A DNA stretch of 64,000 nt. Source: Loktanella atrilutea (GTDB lineage: Bacteria; Pseudomonadota; Alphaproteobacteria; Rhodobacterales; Rhodobacteraceae). The notes below the pieces were generated by a model, which was given only the letters and a program-made list of their open reading frames with translations, was not told the DNA's origin and did no database searches. Both the position numbers and the translations under genes were made by a program. The stretch covers positions 245,994 to 309,993 of the forward strand of contig NZ_FQUE01000005.1 of NCBI RefSeq assembly GCF_900128995.1. The letters run 5' to 3'. Shown one piece after another: positions 9,829 to 20,052 of the stretch; positions within the stretch are counted from its first letter, which is position 1; each line of letters begins with the position of its first letter.

Positions 9829-9833
9829 GTTCA

Positions 9834-9900
9834 GGTTTTCGCAAGATGCGAAAACCGTGAAGCCGCCGGCGGGAGTATTTTGAAAAAAGCGAGGACAGGA
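9834..9900 (+). repeat. Composite intergenic element between cobT and pepP
   Basis: Starts with a palindrome (arms GGTTTTCGC and GCGAAAACC, 9834-9856), then CCGCCGGCGGGAGTATTTT and an A-rich GAAAAAAGCGAGGA tail. The tail and the following AGGAG provide the ribosome-binding site for the aminopeptidase at 9906. The same arrangement recurs elsewhere in the window (27212-27300, 51299-51356). Confidence 0.75.
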
Positions 9901-9905
9901 GCCGC

Positions 9906-11681
9906 ATGTTTCAGAGCTTTGATGCGACGAGCAATCCGGGCCAGGGACCGGACCGGCTGGCGGCGTTGCGTGATGTCATGCGGGCGGAGAGCGTCGATGG
10001 CGTCCTCGTGCCCCGCGCCGACCGGCATCAGGGCGAATACGTCGCCCCCTGCGACGAGCGGCTGGCCTGGCTGACCGGCTTTACCGGGTCGGCGGGTTTC
10101 GCCGCCGTGCTGGCGGACCGGGCGGGCGTCTTCATCGACGGGCGCTACCGGGTGCAGGTCCGCGCGCAGGTGGCGGATGTCTTCACGCCGGTGCATTGGC
10201 CGGAAACCGGGCTGGCCGACTGGCTGAAGCACGCCCTTCCCGGCGGCGGAGTCGTGGCCTACGATCCGTGGCTGCATACGGTGGAGGAGATTGCGGGGCT
10301 GGCGAAGGCGCTGACGCCTGCCGGGATCGCCCTGCGGGCGACGGACAACCTGGTGGATCGCATCTGGACCGACCGGCCGGGGCGGCCCACGGCGCCGTTC
10401 TACGCCCAGCCGCTGGAATTGACCGGCGAGAGCGCCGCCGCCAAGCGGGCGCGGCTGACGCAAGATGCCGACAGCGGCGCCTGGGTCATCACCCTGCCCG
10501 ACAGCATCGCCTGGCTGCTGAACATCCGCGGCGCCGACATCGCGCGCAACCCGGTGCCGCAGGCCTTCGTCGTCCTGCACGCCGATGCCACCGTCGACCT
10601 CTTCGCCCCTGCGGCCAAGGTGGCGGAGCTGGGGGCGCACCTTGGCGATGCCGTCATGCCGCGCGATCCGGACGGCTTTGCCGCGGCACTTGCCGCCCTG
10701 CCCGGCCCGGTGCGCCTCGATCCGAAATCCTGCCCTCAGGCGGTGCGCGATCTGGTCACCGCAGAGGTCGTGGAGACACCGGACCCCTGCATCCTGCCGA
10801 AGGCCCGCAAGACGGAGGTGGAGATCGCGGGCGCCCGCGCCGCCCACCTGCGCGACGGGGCTGCGATGGCCCGCTTCCTCGCCTGGCTCGACGCCGAGGC
10901 GCCGAAAGGCGGCCTGACCGAGATCGACGTCGTGACCGCGCTGGAAGGCTTCCGGCGCGAGACCAATGCCCTGCGCGACATCAGCTTCGAGACGATCTGC
11001 GGCGCGGGCGCCCACGGCGCCATCGTGCACTACCGCGTGACCCGGGACACCGATGCGCCGGTGGAAACGGGCGAATTGCTGCTGGTCGACAGCGGTGGGC
11101 AATATGTCGACGGCACTACCGACATCACCCGCACGGTCATCGTGGGCGAACCGACGGCCGAACACCGCGACCGCTATACGCGCGTCCTGCAGGGCATGAT
11201 CGCGATCAGCCGCGCGCAATTCCCGCGCGGGATCGCGGGGCAGCATCTGGACGCGCTGGCGCGCTATCCCCTCTGGCTCGCGGGGCTGGACTACGACCAC
11301 GGCACCGGCCACGGCGTCGGCAGTTACCTGTCGGTCCACGAAGGCCCCGCCGGCCTGTCGCGCCGATCCACGACGCCGCTGGAACCCGGGATGATCCTGT
11401 CGAACGAGCCGGGATACTACCGCGAGGGCGCCTACGGCATCCGGATCGAGAACCTGATCGTCACCGTCGCGGCCCCTGCCGGGCCGGATGGGCGTGACAT
11501 GCTGGCCTTCGACACGCTGACCCATGTCCCCCTCGACCGGCGGCTGATCGACGCGGAGCTTCTTTCTGCGCCCGAAAGGGACTGGATCGACGCTTACCAC
11601 GCGGATACACTCCGCCACATCGCGCCGCTGCTGGAGGGGGCCGCGCGCGACTGGCTGCAACAGGCCTGCGCACCGCTTTAG
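9906..11681 (+). CDS. pepP: M24 family Xaa-Pro aminopeptidase
   Basis: A 591-aa three-domain aminopeptidase P: two creatinase-like N-terminal domains and a C-terminal pita-bread peptidase M24 domain. Metal ligands are visible as LLLVDSGGQYVDGTTDITRT (two Asp), GTGHGVGSYLSVHEGP (His), ILSNEPGYY (Glu) and GIRIENL (Glu). It removes N-terminal residues that precede proline. Length is that of the long, cytosolic form found in alphaproteobacteria and eukaryotes. The ATG is preceded by AGGAG at a good distance. Confidence 0.95.
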   Translation: MFQSFDATSNPGQGPDRLAALRDVMRAESVDGVLVPRADRHQGEYVAPCDERLAWLTGFTGSAGFAAVLADRAGVFIDGRYRVQVRAQVADVFTPVHWPETGLADWLKHALPGGGVVAYDPWLHTVEEIAGLAKALTPAGIALRATDNLVDRIWTDRPGRPTAPFYAQPLELTGESAAAKRARLTQDADSGAWVITLPDSIAWLLNIRGADIARNPVPQAFVVLHADATVDLFAPAAKVAELGAHLGDAVMPRDPDGFAAALAALPGPVRLDPKSCPQAVRDLVTAEVVETPDPCILPKARKTEVEIAGARAAHLRDGAAMARFLAWLDAEAPKGGLTEIDVVTALEGFRRETNALRDISFETICGAGAHGAIVHYRVTRDTDAPVETGELLLVDSGGQYVDGTTDITRTVIVGEPTAEHRDRYTRVLQGMIAISRAQFPRGIAGQHLDALARYPLWLAGLDYDHGTGHGVGSYLSVHEGPAGLSRRSTTPLEPGMILSNEPGYYREGAYGIRIENLIVTVAAPAGPDGRDMLAFDTLTHVPLDRRLIDAELLSAPERDWIDAYHADTLRHIAPLLEGAARDWLQQACAPL

Positions 11682-11725
11682 GTGGCGTCTTTCAATGCCC
11701 TGAATAAACGAAGGAATATCTGCCC

Positions 11726-12067
11726 ATGGCCGATCACATCACCATTCGACCCGCAACGGGCACCTGGGTCGTCCGCGCCGGCGGCGCCGTGCTGGGCGAG
11801 ACCACGCGCGCCCTGGAACTGATCGAGGGGGACTACGATCCGGTCATCTACTTTCCCCGCGGCGACGTGGCGATGACCTTTCTGGACGCCAGCGACCGCA
11901 CCTCCACCTGCCCCCACAAGGGACAGGCCAGCTATTACTCCATCGTGACGGAAGGCGGCACGCTGCAGGATGCGGTCTGGTCCTACGAGGACCCCAAGGA
12001 CGCGGTGGCCGAGATCGCCGGCCACCTCGCCTTCTATACCGACCGCGTAGCGGTCGAGCAGGTCTGA
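11726..12067 (+). CDS. DUF427 family protein
   Basis: A 113-aa protein matching the DUF427 beta-fold: GTWVVRAGGAVLGETTRALE, then VIYFPRGDVAMTFL, then the signature TSTCPHKGQASYYSI and WSYEDP. The biochemical function of the family is unknown. It ends 7 bp from the convergent chloride-channel gene, and follows pepP by 44 bp on the same strand. Confidence 0.92.
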   Translation: MADHITIRPATGTWVVRAGGAVLGETTRALELIEGDYDPVIYFPRGDVAMTFLDASDRTSTCPHKGQASYYSIVTEGGTLQDAVWSYEDPKDAVAEIAGHLAFYTDRVAVEQV

Positions 12068-12074
12068 TCACCGA

Positions 12075-13763
12075 TCACGAATGTTCCTCTGCGGCGCGGG
12101 CCGCAAGGGCGCGGTTCATCGCCCGCAGCGCGTCGACCTGAAAGAGCGCGCCTTCGAGGACCGGCGTGCTGCCCTTCTCGCCCAGCGTGACGACGGGGAT
12201 GAAGGGATAGGCGCCCTTGTCGAAGATCGGCATGGCCTGTTCCAGCGTCGCCTTGGCGTCGATCCAGGTGCCGCCCTCGATCATCTCCCAGCAGGCCTTT
12301 TCCGCCGCCGCCCGCGGGTCGGTGGTGGCCCGCATGACCGATCCCACCCGGAAGGTGCCCAGCAGATAGGCCTGCGGCCCCGCCGCCAGATGCACGCCGC
12401 GCCGTTCCAGCTGGGTCAGAAAGAACGACCGGTCGACCAGCCGTGACGCCAGCGCCGTGGACATCGACACGGCGACCATGACCGCAAGGCCGGTCTGCCA
12501 GTCGCCCGTCAGCTCGAACACGATCAACGTGGTGCTGATCGGCGCCCCCAGCACCGCCGCCGCCACCGCCCCCATGCCCGCCAACGCATAGAGCGTGCCG
12601 CTGCCAGACACGGTGGGAAAGACACTGGTCGCGACGATGCCGTAGGCGAGGCCCGTCAGCGCCCCGATCATCAGTGAGGGGGAAAAGACGCCGCCGCCCA
12701 TGCGCCCGCCCATGGTGATCGCCACGGCCACCACCTTCAGCACGACGAAGATCAGCGCCTGTTCGAGGATCAGCCGGCCGGTCAATGCGGCGCTCGTCGT
12801 CTCGTATCCGACGCCGATGATGTGGGGATAGAAGATCGCGATGCCCCCCAGCAGGACGCCGGCCCCGGCGGGGCGCAGGCTGGCGGGTATCCTCAGCCCG
12901 AACTGGATGCGGCTGCCCAGGTTGTCCGCCCAGAAGATCGCCCGCATCAGGGTCACCGCCACCAGACCGCACAGCAGCCCGAGGATCAGGAAGGCGGGCA
13001 ATTCGACGTAGAAGCCCAGCACCGTGTCGCGCGGCAGGATGAATTCGGTGATATCGCCGAACCACAGCCGGTTGACGACCGTGCCCGCGACGGAGGCGAT
13101 GACGATCGGGGCGAAGGCATGCACGGCGAAGTGCCGCAGCACGACCTCCAGCGCGAAGAGCGCGCCGGCGATGGGCGCGTTGAAGCTGGCGGAAACGGCG
13201 GCGGCGACGGCGCAGCCCAGCAGGTCGCGCCCGGTGATGCCGTCGGCGCGGATCAGGCGGCAGATCGCGGTCGAGATCACGCTGGCAAGGTGAACCACCG
13301 GCCCCTCGCGCCCGCTCGATCCACCGGTGGACAGGGTCAACAGGCTGGCAAAGGCCGAGGCGAGCCCCTTTCGCACCTCGACCCGCCCTTCGTAAAGGGC
13401 GGCGCCCTCGATCACGTCGGCGACGGACCGGACCCGGCCGTCGCCGGTAAAGCGGTTCAGGACCAGCCCCACAACCAGCCCGCCAAGGATCGGGATGACG
13501 AGGATCTGGTACCAGTGCAGACCCGCTACGAAACTGTGCAGGTGGTGCGGATCGTCGCTGCCGTAGACCGTGCTCTGGATCAGGTCGATGCCCAGCTTGA
13601 AGGCCACCGCCGCGGCGCCGGAGGCGATGCCAAGCAGCAGGGCGATGAACCAGAACTGCACCTGTGACGGACCGCGCAGCTTCAGCACCAGCCAGCCGCG
13701 GCGCAGATCGTTGCGGCTGCGTGCCAGCGTCGGGCCGAACCAGCGCGGCTGCATCGCTTTCAT
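12075..13763 (-). CDS. ClC-family chloride channel/antiporter with CBS domains
   Basis: A 562-aa membrane protein. The N-terminal two-thirds has the many hydrophobic helices of ClC proteins with the filter/gate motif TGGSSGREGPVVHLAS, whose glutamate is the external gate. Other helices include NAPIAGALFALEVVLRHF and MGGRMGGGVFSPSLMIGA. The C-terminal ~130 residues resemble a CBS pair (VGSVMRATTDPRAAAEKACW ... YPFIPVVT). The start MKAMQPRWFGP at 13763 is preceded by AGAGAGGGAGAG; an upstream in-frame ATG at 14000 would add a non-protein-like extension. Whether it is a channel or a proton exchanger is not decided here. Confidence 0.9.
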   Translation of the reverse strand: MKAMQPRWFGPTLARSRNDLRRGWLVLKLRGPSQVQFWFIALLLGIASGAAAVAFKLGIDLIQSTVYGSDDPHHLHSFVAGLHWYQILVIPILGGLVVGLVLNRFTGDGRVRSVADVIEGAALYEGRVEVRKGLASAFASLLTLSTGGSSGREGPVVHLASVISTAICRLIRADGITGRDLLGCAVAAAVSASFNAPIAGALFALEVVLRHFAVHAFAPIVIASVAGTVVNRLWFGDITEFILPRDTVLGFYVELPAFLILGLLCGLVAVTLMRAIFWADNLGSRIQFGLRIPASLRPAGAGVLLGGIAIFYPHIIGVGYETTSAALTGRLILEQALIFVVLKVVAVAITMGGRMGGGVFSPSLMIGALTGLAYGIVATSVFPTVSGSGTLYALAGMGAVAAAVLGAPISTTLIVFELTGDWQTGLAVMVAVSMSTALASRLVDRSFFLTQLERRGVHLAAGPQAYLLGTFRVGSVMRATTDPRAAAEKACWEMIEGGTWIDAKATLEQAMPIFDKGAYPFIPVVTLGEKGSTPVLEGALFQVDALRAMNRALAARAAEEHS

Positions 13764-14093
13764 CTGCTCTCCCTCTCTGGCGCCGGCGGCTCCGGCGGCC
13801 CCGGGCGTCGCGACCGTCGCGCAGGATCGCCCGCGCTGGCCGTCGTTGCTGCCCTCGCCCCCTTCTAGGGGATGGGCTGATGCGGTCCAAGTCCGATCTC
13901 GATCAGTCCACATGGGCCGAAAGCCACCATTCCGATTGGCCCTCCAGAAGGACAGCCTTTCCGAGGCGCCTTGGCGGCAGCGCGGCCGGAAGGGGGCCAC
14001 CGTCGCCGCCCGCGGGCAAAGGCTGCATCTGGCTGCGCCAGGCCTCCGGCGGGGATATTTGAAAGACAGAGAGGGCGCGCGCCGCGGACGACC
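13764..14093. other. Intergenic region between recN and the ClC gene
   Basis: About 330 bp with no convincing gene. It should contain the ClC promoter (minus strand). At 14041-14075 lies a plus-strand copy of the GCCTCCGGCGGGGATATTTGAAA repeat family, close to the recN stop codon. Confidence 0.6.
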
Positions 14094-15749
14094 CTAACGC
14101 GCCGGCATCAGGGCCCGGGCGGCGGCGCGGGCGGCCTCTGTGATCTGATCGCCGGACAGCATGCGCGCGATCTCGTCGATGCGGGCGGCGGGGTCGAGGG
14201 GGACGACGGTCGAGGTCGTGGCCTCTGCCGTCTGGCGCTTTTCCACGCGCCAGTGGTGACCGCCAAGGGCCGCGACCTGCGGCGAATGAGTCACGACAAG
14301 GACCTGACCACCTGCCGCCAGCGCGGCAAGCCTGCGCCCCACGGCGTCGGCGGTCGCGCCGCCCACGCCGCGGTCGATCTCGTCGAAGATCATCGTGATT
14401 CCGCCGGCCCCGGCCTGGCTCAGGCAGACCTTCAACGCCAGCAGAAAGCGCGAGAGTTCGCCGCCGGAGGCGATCCGGTTCAGCGGCCCGGGCGGCGCGC
14501 CGGGGTTGGTGGCGACGGTAAAGGACACCTCGTCCCGCCCCTCCGGCCCGGCGGTGCCTTCTGTCACCTCGGTCGCAAAGACGGCGCGTTCCATCTTCAG
14601 CGGCGCAAGTTCCGCGGCCATCGCCGCATCGAGGCGCGCGGCGGCGTCGCGTCGGGCCTCTGACAGGGTGGCGGATGCTGCCTCGTAGGCCGCCAGCGCC
14701 GCCCCCTCGGCGCGCTGCAGGTCGGCCAGCCCCTTTTCGGAATTGTCCAGAAGCGCCAGCCGTTCGCGCAGGTCGTCGGCAAAGGCGCCGAGGTCGTCCG
14801 CCGCCACGTTGTGCTTGCGGGCCAGACCGCGCAGGGCAAACAGCCGCTCCTCCGTCTGTTCCAGTTCCAGCGGGTTGAAGGTCAGCGCGTCGAGCGCATC
14901 CTCGACCCCGCGTTGCGCCGCGTCGAGTTCGAGCAGCGCCCGTTCGATCGCGGCGAGGGGCGCGTCGAGGCGTCCTTCGGCACGGTCGGCGGCCCCGCCC
15001 AGCCAGCGCGTCGCGTCCGACAGCTGGCCCTCGGCCCCCTGAACGCCCAGCGCCTCTCCCGCGCGGGCCACGTCAGATCGGATGCGTTCCGCCGCCTGCA
15101 TGGTGCGGCGCGCGGTGTCGAGCGCCGCCTCTTCGCCCGGCTGCGGGTCCAGCGCGTCCAGTTCGGCGGTCGCATGGCGCAGGTAATCCTCTTCCTGACG
15201 CACTTCGGCCACCCGCGCCTCTGCCGCGTAAAGCGTCTTGCGCGCACGGCCCAGAGCGGTCCAGAGGTCGCGCACGCCGGCGATCTGCGAGGCCAGCCCC
15301 GCGTAGGTATCCAGCATGTCCCGGTGGCCGCGGGGGTTCAGCAGGCCGCGATCGTCGTGCTGGCCGTGCAGTTCCACCAACGTGTCCGACAGGGCCCGCA
15401 GGATTTCACCGCTGACGCGGCGGTCGTTGACCCAGGCGGTCTTGCGCCCCTCTCGTGTGTTCACGCGGCGCAGCAGCAGCGTGTCGCCCACGGGCAGGCC
15501 CGCCTCCTCCAGCACGGCGCGGGCCGCATGGGCGGGAGGCAGGTCGAATTCGGCCGTGACCTCGCCTTGATCGGCGCCCTGCCGCACCAGTTCCGCCCGG
15601 CCACGCCAACCCAGCACGAATCCCAGCGAATCCAGCAGGATCGACTTGCCGGCGCCGGTTTCACCGGTCAGCACGTTCAGGCCAGGCTGAAAGGCAAGCG
15701 CCAGCCGGTCGATGATCAGCATGTCGTGGATGTCGAGCGCGCGCAGCAT
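14094..15749 (-). CDS. recN: DNA repair protein RecN
   Basis: A 551-aa SMC-like ATPase that acts in double-strand break repair. The Walker A motif GETGAGKSILLDSLGF is near residue 29; a long coiled-coil-rich middle (AERIRSDVARAGEALG ... ALDNSEKGLADLQRAEGAAL) separates it from the ABC signature SGGELSRFLLALKV and Walker B TMIFDEIDRGVGG with the D-loop VTHSPQVAALG. It is the last gene of the long minus-strand cluster and starts 34 bp after bamD. Confidence 0.97.
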   Translation of the reverse strand: MLRALDIHDMLIIDRLALAFQPGLNVLTGETGAGKSILLDSLGFVLGWRGRAELVRQGADQGEVTAEFDLPPAHAARAVLEEAGLPVGDTLLLRRVNTREGRKTAWVNDRRVSGEILRALSDTLVELHGQHDDRGLLNPRGHRDMLDTYAGLASQIAGVRDLWTALGRARKTLYAAEARVAEVRQEEDYLRHATAELDALDPQPGEEAALDTARRTMQAAERIRSDVARAGEALGVQGAEGQLSDATRWLGGAADRAEGRLDAPLAAIERALLELDAAQRGVEDALDALTFNPLELEQTEERLFALRGLARKHNVAADDLGAFADDLRERLALLDNSEKGLADLQRAEGAALAAYEAASATLSEARRDAAARLDAAMAAELAPLKMERAVFATEVTEGTAGPEGRDEVSFTVATNPGAPPGPLNRIASGGELSRFLLALKVCLSQAGAGGITMIFDEIDRGVGGATADAVGRRLAALAAGGQVLVVTHSPQVAALGGHHWRVEKRQTAEATTSTVVPLDPAARIDEIARMLSGDQITEAARAAARALMPAR

Positions 15750-15783
15750 CAGATCAACCGCCGGTGTCGGGTCCCGCCCGGGA

Positions 15784-16635
15784 TTACAGCCATTCGCCGC
15801 GCACGACCTGCCGGTAGATCGCGGTCAGCCAGCTGTCGCCCCGCGCATCCATCGACAGACCGCGGCCGGTCAGCAGGGCATAACTGTCCTGATACCAGAC
15901 CGTCGAGGGGAAGTTCACGCCAAGGATCGCGCCGGCGGTCTGCGCCTCGTCGGTCAGGCCCAGCGACAGATAGGCTTCGACCAGACGGTGCAGCGCCTCT
16001 GGTGTCTGCTGGGTGGTCTGGAACTGTTCCACCACTACCCGGAACCGATTGACGGCAGAGGCATAGTTCTTGCGCTTGAGGTAATAGCGCCCGACCTCCA
16101 TCTCCTTGGCGGCAAGGTGATCGAAGGCAAGGTCGAATTTCAGGATCGAGGCGCTGGCGTATTCGCTGTCGGGATACTGTTCGATCACGCCGCGCAGGGC
16201 CTGCAGCGCCTGGAACGTCAGACCCTGGTCGCGGCCCACGTCGTCGATCTGGTCGTAATAGGACAGCGCCAGCAGATACTGGGCATAGGCCGCATCGCTT
16301 TCCGCCGGGTAGAAATCGAGGTAGCGCTGCGCCGCGGCCCGGCTGTTGGGATAGTCGCGGTCCTTGTGATAGCTGTAGGCCTGCATGATCAACGCGCGCT
16401 GCGCCCATTCGGAATAGGGATAGAGCCGCTCGATCTCTCCGAAGTAATAGGCGGCGTCGGCCGGATCGCCGGTCTCGACCTCGATCTCGCCCTTCTTGTA
16501 GATCTCCTCGGCGCTGTAGGCCTCCAGCGCGCCGGGCGTCTTGCTGATGGTGCTGCCGCACCCGGCCAGCAACGTAAGGGCCAGGACAACACCGAACCGT
16601 GCCCGCGCACCCGTGCCGATCAAGCTGCCTGACAT
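15784..16635 (-). CDS. bamD: Outer membrane assembly lipoprotein BamD
   Basis: A 283-aa lipoprotein of the BAM complex, which inserts beta-barrel proteins into the outer membrane. A signal peptide with lipobox (VVLALTLLAGCGS) places the lipid anchor near Cys26. The mature protein is made of TPR-like repeats, including the family stretch EEIYKKGEIEVETGDPADAA followed by YYFGEIERLYPYSEWA. It lies between lpxC and recN on the same strand, as is common in alphaproteobacteria. Confidence 0.95.
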   Translation of the reverse strand: MSGSLIGTGARARFGVVLALTLLAGCGSTISKTPGALEAYSAEEIYKKGEIEVETGDPADAAYYFGEIERLYPYSEWAQRALIMQAYSYHKDRDYPNSRAAAQRYLDFYPAESDAAYAQYLLALSYYDQIDDVGRDQGLTFQALQALRGVIEQYPDSEYASASILKFDLAFDHLAAKEMEVGRYYLKRKNYASAVNRFRVVVEQFQTTQQTPEALHRLVEAYLSLGLTDEAQTAGAILGVNFPSTVWYQDSYALLTGRGLSMDARGDSWLTAIYRQVVRGEWL

Positions 16636-16768
16636 GGAAAGTCCCCGCGAATTCTGCCTGTTGGGGATGTGGCACCCCCGGTTGCCGTCGGTCTAGCAGA
16701 AAACAAACGGGGGCAAAATGCCTTTTGACCGGGTTGCATCAGTTGTGCGTCACTGACGTCGGCCGGGA

Positions 16769-17686
16769 TCAGGCGACCGCATGCAGGTCCGCGACGGATA
16801 CGCCGACACCGGGCAGGCGCGCCGCGATCTGCGCGTCGCAGGTCACCACCCGCCAGGCGTCGGGCGTGGCAAACAGCGTGCGCAGCAGGGCGTTCGTCAG
16901 GTTGTGACCCGCCTTGTACCCCGTATAGCGGCCAAGGATCGGCAGACCGGCGGTATACAGATCGCCCAGCGCGTCCAGCATCTTGTGGCGCACCGGCTCG
17001 TCCGCATGGCGCAGGCCACCGGGCGTCAGCACCCGCGCGCCGTCCACCACGACCGCGTTTTCCATCGTGCCGCCCAGTGCCAGACCGTGACTGCGCATGT
17101 CGTCTACGTCCGAATTGCGGCAGAATGTCCGGCTGTCGCTCAGATTGCGGACGAAGCTGCCGTTCGCCATGTTCAGCGTCTTGCGCTGGTGGCCGATCGC
17201 CGCGTCGGGAAAGTCGATCTCGAAATCGATCTGCAGACTGGTCGCGGGGCCAAGGCTGGCCCAGGCGCCGTGGTGATCCGCATGCACATCGTCGAGGATC
17301 TCGATCGCGCGCAGAGGGGCGGCCATCTGCGTCAGACCAGTGGACACGATACCGCGGACAAAGGCCGCGGAACTGCCGTCCATGATCGGCACTTCGGGGC
17401 CGTCGATCTCGATGACGACGTTGTGCACGCCACAGCCCGACAGCGCCGCCATCAGATGCTCGATGGTCGAGATACTGACGGAGCCCTGTGTCAGACGGGT
17501 GTTGAGAGGAGACACCTCGACATTATGCCACAGCGCCGGGATGCGCGCACCCTGCCCGGCCGAATCCGTCCGGACAAAGACGATGCCGGTGTTCGCGGCG
17601 GCGGGCCGCAGGATCAGACGGGCCGGCTGGCCGGAATGCAGGCCGCGGCCGTCGAACGTCAGGATGGACTGCAATGTGGTCTGCAT
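16769..17686 (-). CDS. lpxC: UDP-3-O-acyl-N-acetylglucosamine deacetylase
   Basis: A 305-aa zinc deacetylase that makes the committed step of lipid A synthesis. Signature stretches are FDGRGLHSGQPARLILRPA near the N-terminus, the zinc-ligand region STIEHLMAALSGCGVHNVVI, IDGPEVPIMDGSS, and the second ligand set in RHKMLDALGDLYTAG with GRYTGYKAGHNL after it. It is separated from ftsZ by 203 bp that contain the ftsZ terminator, so it probably has its own promoter. Confidence 0.97.
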   Translation of the reverse strand: MQTTLQSILTFDGRGLHSGQPARLILRPAAANTGIVFVRTDSAGQGARIPALWHNVEVSPLNTRLTQGSVSISTIEHLMAALSGCGVHNVVIEIDGPEVPIMDGSSAAFVRGIVSTGLTQMAAPLRAIEILDDVHADHHGAWASLGPATSLQIDFEIDFPDAAIGHQRKTLNMANGSFVRNLSDSRTFCRNSDVDDMRSHGLALGGTMENAVVVDGARVLTPGGLRHADEPVRHKMLDALGDLYTAGLPILGRYTGYKAGHNLTNALLRTLFATPDAWRVVTCDAQIAARLPGVGVSVADLHAVA

Positions 17687-17834
17687 GGGGCTTCAACGCC
17701 TCGATCTTGATCTTGTTTCAGTGTCGCTTGTTAACACATCAGATACTTATCGGGTGGCGGCGCCGCAATTCACACATTGCAACGATCTGAAACATCGCTT
17801 TGCAGTTGCAGCAAGACCTTGATCTGCAAAGACA

Positions 17835-17860
17835 AAGGCCGCCCCTCTCAGGGCGGCCTT
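17835..17860 (-). terminator. ftsZ terminator
   Basis: Hairpin with arms AAGGCCGCCC and GGGCGGCCTT about 30 bp past the ftsZ stop codon, followed on the minus strand by TTGTCTTTGC. It separates ftsZ from lpxC. Confidence 0.8.
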
Positions 17861-17889
17861 CTGTCGTTTCCGTGACCCCGGTCAGGGGA

Positions 17890-19593
17890 TCAGTTGGCCT
17901 GACGGCGCAGGAAGGCGGGAATCTCGATCCGTTCCTGATCCGCATCGGCGTTTGGATCGGCCCGCGGCTGGTCGCGCAGGGCGCTGACCTGCGGCTGCTG
18001 GCGCGGCGCCGGCTGCGCCGGGGCCTCGCCCTGACCGGTCATGCGGTTGATCAGGGAATTGATGCCGAAGCGGGGCTTTTCGCCCTCGGACGCGCGGGGC
18101 GCCTGCTCTGCCACGCGGGGCACGGCGCCGGCCGGCTTGGCCTGACGACCGACCGCGGCCTGCAGGCGTGCCATCGCCTCTGGCGTCGGAGTGCCGGGTG
18201 CGGGCGCGCGGGGGGCGACGAAGGTTTCTGCCGCCTCGATCTCGGGCTCCGGGCGCGGACGGTAGGCGGGCGGCGGCAGCGCGTCGTCGTCATAGCCGGT
18301 GTCCTGCATCTCGGCGTAGTCGTCCTGCGGCTGCTCCATGTTCTCGAACAGCGACCGCTCGTCGTGACGGGCGGCGACGGGACGTTCCTCGCGGCGCTCT
18401 TCCTGACGCGGTGCGGGCTGGCGGGCCGCCGGTTGCTGGCGCTCGTCCTGACGTGGCGCGGGCTGACGCTCCTCGCGGGCGACGGGCTGCTGGCGCGGCG
18501 CATCGCGGTAGTCCTGCTGCGGCGCGCGGGCGGCGGGCTCTTCGCGGCGCGGCGCGGGTTCGGGCTGGCGGATCGGCTGGTTCATCGCCATCGACCGGCG
18601 CGGCACCGGCACGTCGCCGGTCTTGGCCAGCGCGTCGATGCCGGTTGCCACGACGCTGACGCGCATCTTGCCTTCCATGCTGGTGTCGAGCGTGGAGCCG
18701 ACGATGATGTTCGCATCCGGGTCCACCATCTCGCGGATCTCGTTGGCGGCCTCGTCCAGTTCGAACAGAGTCAGGTCGTAACCGCCGGTGATGTTGATTA
18801 GCACACCCTTGGCACCCTTCAGGCTGATCTCGTCCAGCAGCGGGTTGGCGATGGCCTTCTGCGCGGCCTGCTTGGCGCGGTCCTCGCCCTCGGCCTCGCC
18901 GGTGCCCATCATGGCCTTGCCCATCTCGTCCATCACGGCGCGGACGTCGGCAAAGTCGAGGTTGATCAGGCCCGGACGCACCATCAGGTCGGTCACACCC
19001 TTCACGCCCTGATAGAGTACGTCGTCGGCCAGCGCGAAGGCTTCGGTAAACGTCGTGTTCTCGGTCGCCAGACGGAACAGGTTCTGGTTCGGAATGATGA
19101 TCAGCGTATCGACGACCTTTTGCAGGGCCTCGACGCCCTCCTCGGCCTGACGCATCCGCTTGTTGCCTTCGAATTGGAAGGGCTTGGTCACGACGCCGAC
19201 GGTCAGCACACCCAGTTCACGCGCGGCCTGCGCGATGATCGGGGCGGCGCCGGTGCCGGTGCCGCCGCCCATGCCGGCGGTGATGAAGCACATGTGCGCC
19301 CCGGCCAGCTGGTCGACGATCTGCTCGATGCTTTCCTCGGCAGCGGCGGCACCGACGGTCGCGCGCGCCCCGGCGCCAAGACCTTCGGTCACTTTCACGC
19401 CCATCTGGATCTTGGCCGCGGACTTGGACTGCTGCAGCGCCTGCGCGTCGGTGTTCGCGACGCAGAACTCGACCCCGTCCAGCTCCTTCTCGATCATGTT
19501 ATTGACCGCGTTGCCACCGGCGCCACCGACACCGAAGACGGTGATGCGCGGCTTCAGATCGTCGTGTCCGGGAAGGGAGAGGTTCAATGTCAT
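17890..19593 (-). CDS. ftsZ: Cell division protein FtsZ
   Basis: A 567-aa tubulin-like GTPase that forms the division ring. The GTP-binding motif [10 protein letters not shown] is near residue 105 and the T7 loop is [15 protein letters not shown]. The globular domain ends near residue 320. A very long Pro/Arg/Gln/Glu-rich linker of about 220 residues ([20 protein letters not shown] and similar repeats) leads to the C-terminal peptide [10 protein letters not shown], which binds FtsA and other partners. The start [15 protein letters not shown] at 19593 fits the family. A 459-bp gap upstream suggests a separate promoter besides read-through from ftsA. Confidence 0.97.
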   Translation of the reverse strand: MTLNLSLPGHDDLKPRITVFGVGGAGGNAVNNMIEKELDGVEFCVANTDAQALQQSKSAAKIQMGVKVTEGLGAGARATVGAAAAEESIEQIVDQLAGAHMCFITAGMGGGTGTGAAPIIAQAARELGVLTVGVVTKPFQFEGNKRMRQAEEGVEALQKVVDTLIIIPNQNLFRLATENTTFTEAFALADDVLYQGVKGVTDLMVRPGLINLDFADVRAVMDEMGKAMMGTGEAEGEDRAKQAAQKAIANPLLDEISLKGAKGVLINITGGYDLTLFELDEAANEIREMVDPDANIIVGSTLDTSMEGKMRVSVVATGIDALAKTGDVPVPRRSMAMNQPIRQPEPAPRREEPAARAPQQDYRDAPRQQPVAREERQPAPRQDERQQPAARQPAPRQEERREERPVAARHDERSLFENMEQPQDDYAEMQDTGYDDDALPPPAYRPRPEPEIEAAETFVAPRAPAPGTPTPEAMARLQAAVGRQAKPAGAVPRVAEQAPRASEGEKPRFGINSLINRMTGQGEAPAQPAPRQQPQVSALRDQPRADPNADADQERIEIPAFLRRQAN

Positions 19594-20052
19594 CGCACGT
19601 TCCGCCTGTCTGTGTGAGGGGCCCGTCCCACCGGGCAAATCGGTATTTGGGGTCAGTTTAACGCGCGAATTTCCTTTCGTCACCCGATAATCACATATCC
19701 GACACAAAATATGGTAGTTTCATGGCAGATTTCTGAGGTATCTGGCACGCGCGCCTAGATATAGCAGAGCTGTCGCATCATGCGTCTATCAGGCGCATGC
19801 ACCCTGCCCGCCCCGCGGCGTTACCGGTCGTCCATTCATGTATTGGCAAGCCTGCTCGGCCACCCGGTCGTTCTGCTGTCCAAAGGCCTCTATCGGGCCC
19901 TGACACAGACCTTAACAGCCGAGAGTCCCGGCGTCATTCACAAATCCGGCAATCACATGCGGAAAACGGCCCCGCAGGGCCCATTTTCGCTGACTTTATC
20001 GACAACACAGGCCGAATTACGCCGATTCAAAGCCCAGCCGTCGCGGCCAACC
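19594..20052. other. ftsA-ftsZ intergenic region
   Basis: 459 bp without a convincing gene. It must carry the ftsZ leader and probably promoter elements (minus strand). A hairpin at 19962-19988 may end the ftsA transcript. I could not assign CtrA or sigma-70 sites with confidence; a single GANTC lies near 20022. Confidence 0.6.
19962..19988 (-). terminator. Possible terminator after ftsA
   Basis: Hairpin with GAAAA/TTTTC outer arms and GGCCC/GGGCC inner arms around CGCA, about 65 bp downstream of the ftsA stop. The T-rich end of the arm is short, so termination may be partial. Confidence 0.4.
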
